Positions 5,806 to 6,709 of a stretch of DNA of 6,709 nucleotides are shown here, one piece after another. The stretch is from Holdemanella porci. GTDB lineage: Bacteria > Bacillota_I > Bacilli_A > Erysipelotrichales > Erysipelotrichaceae. The translations under genes were made by a program, and so were the position numbers. The stretch is taken from assembly GCF_019052655.1 (NCBI RefSeq), contig NZ_JAHQVB010000087.1:1-6709 (forward strand). Direction: 5' to 3'. Positions within the stretch are counted from its first letter, which is position 1. Each line of letters starts with the position of its first letter. The notes under the pieces are model-generated. The model did no database searches. It had not been told where the DNA came from and saw nothing but the letters and a program-made list of their open reading frames with translations.

Positions 5806-6490
5806 CTATATTTTCTGTTTTAAAATCAAATAAACTTCAGCTTTTGTTGCTTCTGGATATGGTTGTACAAATAGAAGTCCAATTCCGAACAAATTGCGCC
5901 TAAAATGATCCACCCTAAAAAAGATAAATCTAGAACGAAGAAGTCTGCCTTTTGTCCTGTTGTCATTTGTTTGGACAAAGAGAAGGTTTCATCAGCCGAA
6001 AGATTTGGATTTTGCCAATAGATATGGAATCATAGGATATTCGTAAGCTTTATTAACTACAGGTACTATGAATAAGAATAGCCGTAGTAGTGTTTTTAAA
6101 TCCATCAAAAACATGATTTTTATCACATTTAAATAATTGCCCTTAAATCCTTTGAATATTTCACTGAGTTCAGACTTTTCATCAGGGTTCTTAATAAAAT
6201 ATCTATTGTTTCCAACTACAATAACATTACCAATAAAGATTGTATAGAGTATTCCAAAAATACTGGCGACAGAAATGAATGAATAAAATATATATTGGAA
6301 ATTAGAGGAATAGAATATAGGTTGGGTTTCATAAGAAAGATTGTTTGATGCAAAGTCTTGTATTCTTTCAATAATCGTTGTTTTTTTCACCTGTCAATGT
6401 TGATGCAATCAGCGTAACCACAAACATTTTCCAATAGTTGCGTTTTATAATGAGTTTGGCTTGTTCTTTAACTTGTTGTCGATTCCACAT
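5806..6490 (-). pseudogene. DUF975 integral membrane protein, three frameshifts
   Basis: Reading through four segments reconstructs a nearly complete protein of about 227 residues, normal for DUF975, an uncharacterised multi-pass membrane family. Segment 1 (from ATG at 6490) has the family opening MWNRQQVKEQAK...YWKMFVVTLIAST. At the A7 run (6387-6381) the frame shifts; segment 2 gives two hydrophobic blocks (about FISVASIFGILYTIFIGNV and FLFIVPVV) and ends KAYEYPMIPYLLA. Near the A4 run (6013-6010) it shifts to NPNLSADETFSLSKQM and VLDLSFLGWIILGA. Near 5893-5891 it shifts to FGIGLLFVQPYPEATKAEVY and stops at TAG 5808-5806. Two extra bases and one missing base restore one frame, and the total length then divides by three. 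The remaining residues look well conserved, so the damage is recent, phase-variable or a sequence error. Without correction only a 132-codon internal frame from a GTG at 6390 to 5992 stays open. It led the operon with the flavin reductase-like gene and pgeF. Confidence 0.85.
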
Positions 6491-6502
6491 AGAAGCGCCT
6501 TC

Positions 6503-6534
6503 TTCCTTATGTTTTAATTTTATCACATAAGGAA
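6503..6534. promoter_or_regulatory. Divergent promoter region inside a 10-bp inverted repeat
   Basis: TTCCTTATGT (6503-6512) and ACATAAGGAA (6525-6534) are perfect inverted repeats around a 12-base AT-rich spacer, centres 22 bases apart. Leftward, TGA-TAAAAT (6525-6517) is an extended -10 for the DUF975 operon; rightward, TGT-TTTAAT (6510-6518) is an extended -10 for the leader and the gene at 6672. No good -35 is visible for either. The repeat is well placed to be the operator of a dimeric regulator controlling both directions. Confidence 0.5.
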
Positions 6535-6556
6535 ATGAATGAGGTGAAAAAGATAG

Positions 6557-6616
6557 ATGATTGTCTGGTTGATGAATTTTGTAATACGTATGCCTAAAAT
6601 AAGAAAACCATTCTAG
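6557..6616 (+). CDS. Possible 19-residue leader peptide
   Basis: A short open frame beginning MIVWLMNF, preceded by GAGGTG (6541-6546) at a rather long 10-base spacing, with its TAG (6614-6616) inside the 5' arm of the following terminator hairpin. An overlapping alternative in another frame (ATG 6535 to TAA 6597, 20 codons, starting MNEVKKIDD) has a ribosome site placed too close. Neither shows a run of one amino acid that would mark a classical attenuation peptide. Either, both or neither may be translated. Confidence 0.25.
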   Translation: MIVWLMNFVIRMPKIRKPF

Positions 6617-6660
6617 TGTTGGCGTCTAGAATGGTTTCTTTTGTTTATTATTATTTTTTT
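6605..6660 (+). terminator. Intrinsic terminator or attenuator before the right-edge gene
   Basis: A perfect 12-bp stem (6605-6616 with 6626-6637, AAACCATTCTAG/CTAGAATGGTTT) with a 9-base loop, followed by a long T-rich tail ending in seven T residues (6654-6660). The ribosome site of the next gene starts at 6661, so no promoter fits between the terminator and that gene. This placement suggests conditional termination in a leader. Confidence 0.75.
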
Positions 6661-6671
6661 AGGAGAGAGAT

Positions 6672-6709
6672 ATGAATATTGGTTTATTTCTATATTCATT
6701 GCCTTATCT
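6672..6709 (+). CDS. Start of an unidentified gene, cut by the window end
   Basis: ATG at 6672 with AGGAGAG (6661-6667), good spacing, opens a frame of 12 complete codons reading MNIGLFLYSLPY before the window ends. Too short to assign a family; the opening is hydrophobic, as in a membrane protein or the first strand of a glycosyltransferase-like fold. It lies directly after the attenuator-like hairpin and is probably transcribed from the divergent promoter region near 6510-6525. Confidence 0.5.
   Translation, partial: MNIGLFLYSLPY

Noticed and set aside
5992..6390. A 132-residue standalone protein from a GTG at 6390
   Set aside because: It is the middle segment of a frameshifted DUF975 gene; conserved family sequence continues on both sides in other frames.
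6614..6708. Leftward open frame entering from the right edge and stopping inside the hairpin at 6614
   Set aside because: Its sequence is low-complexity (lysine and isoleucine from A/T runs), and the rightward AGGAGAG plus ATG at 6672 is a better explanation of this stretch.

Overview
The window looks like chromosomal DNA of a low-GC Gram-positive bacterium (Firmicutes). It is AT-rich, has strong GGAGG-type ribosome binding sites, compact gene packing and intrinsic terminators. TGA, TAA and TAG are all used as stops, so it is not a UGA-recoding mollicute. The gene set (Cof-type HAD phosphatase, manganese-type CDF exporter, DeoR regulators, YfiH/PgeF protein, DUF975 membrane protein) would suit Erysipelotrichia or a related class, but that placement is inference.

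Layout. At 25-883 a leftward HAD phosphatase ends inside a hairpin terminator. It is divergent from a rightward CDF cation exporter (1019-2179) whose metal-site residues (N-D / D-D) fit the manganese-exporting MntE type. The exporter converges, through a shared hairpin, on two tandem leftward DeoR-family repressors (2953-3720 and 2191-2949) that are full-length paralogues of each other and appear translationally coupled. Divergent from the repressors, across a 147-bp region with a repeated AAAGTGGG motif, lie two rightward small genes (3868-4149 and 4247-4531). They encode 93- and 94-residue proteins that are also paralogues of each other and that I cannot assign to a known family. This pair of regulators facing a pair of unknown small proteins is the best candidate for an undescribed module here.

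From 4516 leftward transcription returns: a DUF975 integral membrane protein gene (5806-6490), a flavin-reductase-like gene (5293-5793) and a yfiH/pgeF gene (4539-5312), tightly packed with a 12-bp gap and a 20-bp overlap, ending in a strong terminator. The DUF975 gene is broken: its conserved sequence runs through four segments joined by three single-base indels.

At the right edge, the DUF975 promoter region contains a 10-bp inverted repeat that encloses candidate -10 boxes on both strands. Rightward of it a short leader with tiny open frames runs into an intrinsic terminator, and only a few bases later a well-formed ribosome binding site opens a new gene cut off by the window end (6672-6709). 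This arrangement suggests transcription attenuation. There is no rRNA, tRNA, CRISPR array, transposase or phage gene visible. No gene-free stretch exceeds 300 bases.
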